Source: an uncultured Burkholderiaceae bacterium
GTDB taxonomy: Bacteria > Pseudomonadota > Gammaproteobacteria > Burkholderiales > Burkholderiaceae_F
Assembly (NCBI GenBank): GCA_937936215.1
Contig: CALGWX010000143.1
Coordinates: forward strand, 1-5,668
DNA length: 5,668 bases
Direction of reading: 5' to 3'
Part shown: positions 5,648 to 5,668 of the stretch, in pieces
Position numbering within the stretch: position 1 is the first letter of the stretch
Layout: the number at the start of each line of letters is the position of its first letter
Position numbers and translations under genes: made by a program
The notes under the pieces: generated by a model
The model's database searches: none
Seen by the model: the letters and a program-made list of their open reading frames with translations, nothing else
What the model was told of the DNA's origin: nothing

Positions 5648-5668
5648 GCGTGCACACTAGGCCTGACA
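5648..5668 (-). other. Truncated region upstream of bchG
   Basis: Only 21 bases are present. The minus strand begins TGTCAGGCC, which could be the edge of a TGT-type operator, but no ACA lies 12 bases further on. An in-frame TAG (5659-5657) closes the bchG frame. Whether an upstream gene or a promoter precedes bchG cannot be told. Confidence 0.3.

Noticed and set aside
3396..5657. One 753-aa minus-strand gene spanning bchG and bch2
   Set aside because: The part upstream of 4742 is an Arg/Gly-rich out-of-frame reading of bchG. The family sequence begins at the ATG at 4742, which overlaps the bchG stop.
1..5668. CRISPR arrays, insertion sequences, tRNA or rRNA genes
   Set aside because: I saw no regularly spaced repeats, transposase frames, terminal inverted repeats or RNA gene signatures. 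The coding density and composition are uniform across the window.

Overview
The window is part of a photosynthesis gene cluster from a GC-rich (roughly 70%) purple-type phototrophic proteobacterium. All five genes I can support are on the minus strand. In the direction of transcription, from high to low coordinates, they are bchG (bacteriochlorophyll synthase), a PucC/LhaA-type membrane protein (Bch2/ORF428-like), bchP (geranylgeranyl reductase), ppsR/crtJ (photosynthesis repressor) and the first 122 codons of a bacteriophytochrome gene (bphP) cut by the left window edge. The sequence does not fix the class. The bchG-bch2-bchP order is shared widely, and a bacteriophytochrome beside ppsR is known from Rhodopseudomonas palustris and photosynthetic Bradyrhizobium.

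Layout: 5648-5668 is a short piece upstream of bchG. 4739-5647 is bchG, 3396-4742 is bch2 (ATGA overlap with bchG) and 2197-3381 is bchP (14-nt gap). These three form one tightly packed unit for the last steps of bacteriochlorophyll a assembly: attachment of the C20 tail, its reduction, and probably pigment handling in the membrane. 1900-2196 is a 297-bp non-coding leader before ppsR. It holds a perfect 9-bp inverted repeat with a 22-nt loop and one near-match to a PpsR operator. 475-1899 is ppsR, read from a TTG start with a good Shine-Dalgarno. 367-474 is a 108-bp spacer. 1-366 is the bphP 5' end, read from a GTG start with a Shine-Dalgarno. That gene has no ATG near its beginning and is easy to miss.

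How the genes fit together: PpsR-family proteins repress bch, crt and light-harvesting genes. In R. palustris and Bradyrhizobium a far-red-sensing bacteriophytochrome antagonises a neighbouring PpsR. The ppsR-bphP pair directly after bchG-bch2-bchP suggests a similar light-controlled repressor module, with sensor, repressor and likely targets side by side. Two details set this PpsR apart: it has no cysteine in its first 303 residues, so the disulfide described for the Rhodobacter proteins probably cannot form, and its recognition helix differs from the usual one. The most useful points are the hidden bphP start, the cysteine pattern, the leader inverted repeat, and the fact that ppsR and bphP share one reading frame separated by a single TAG.
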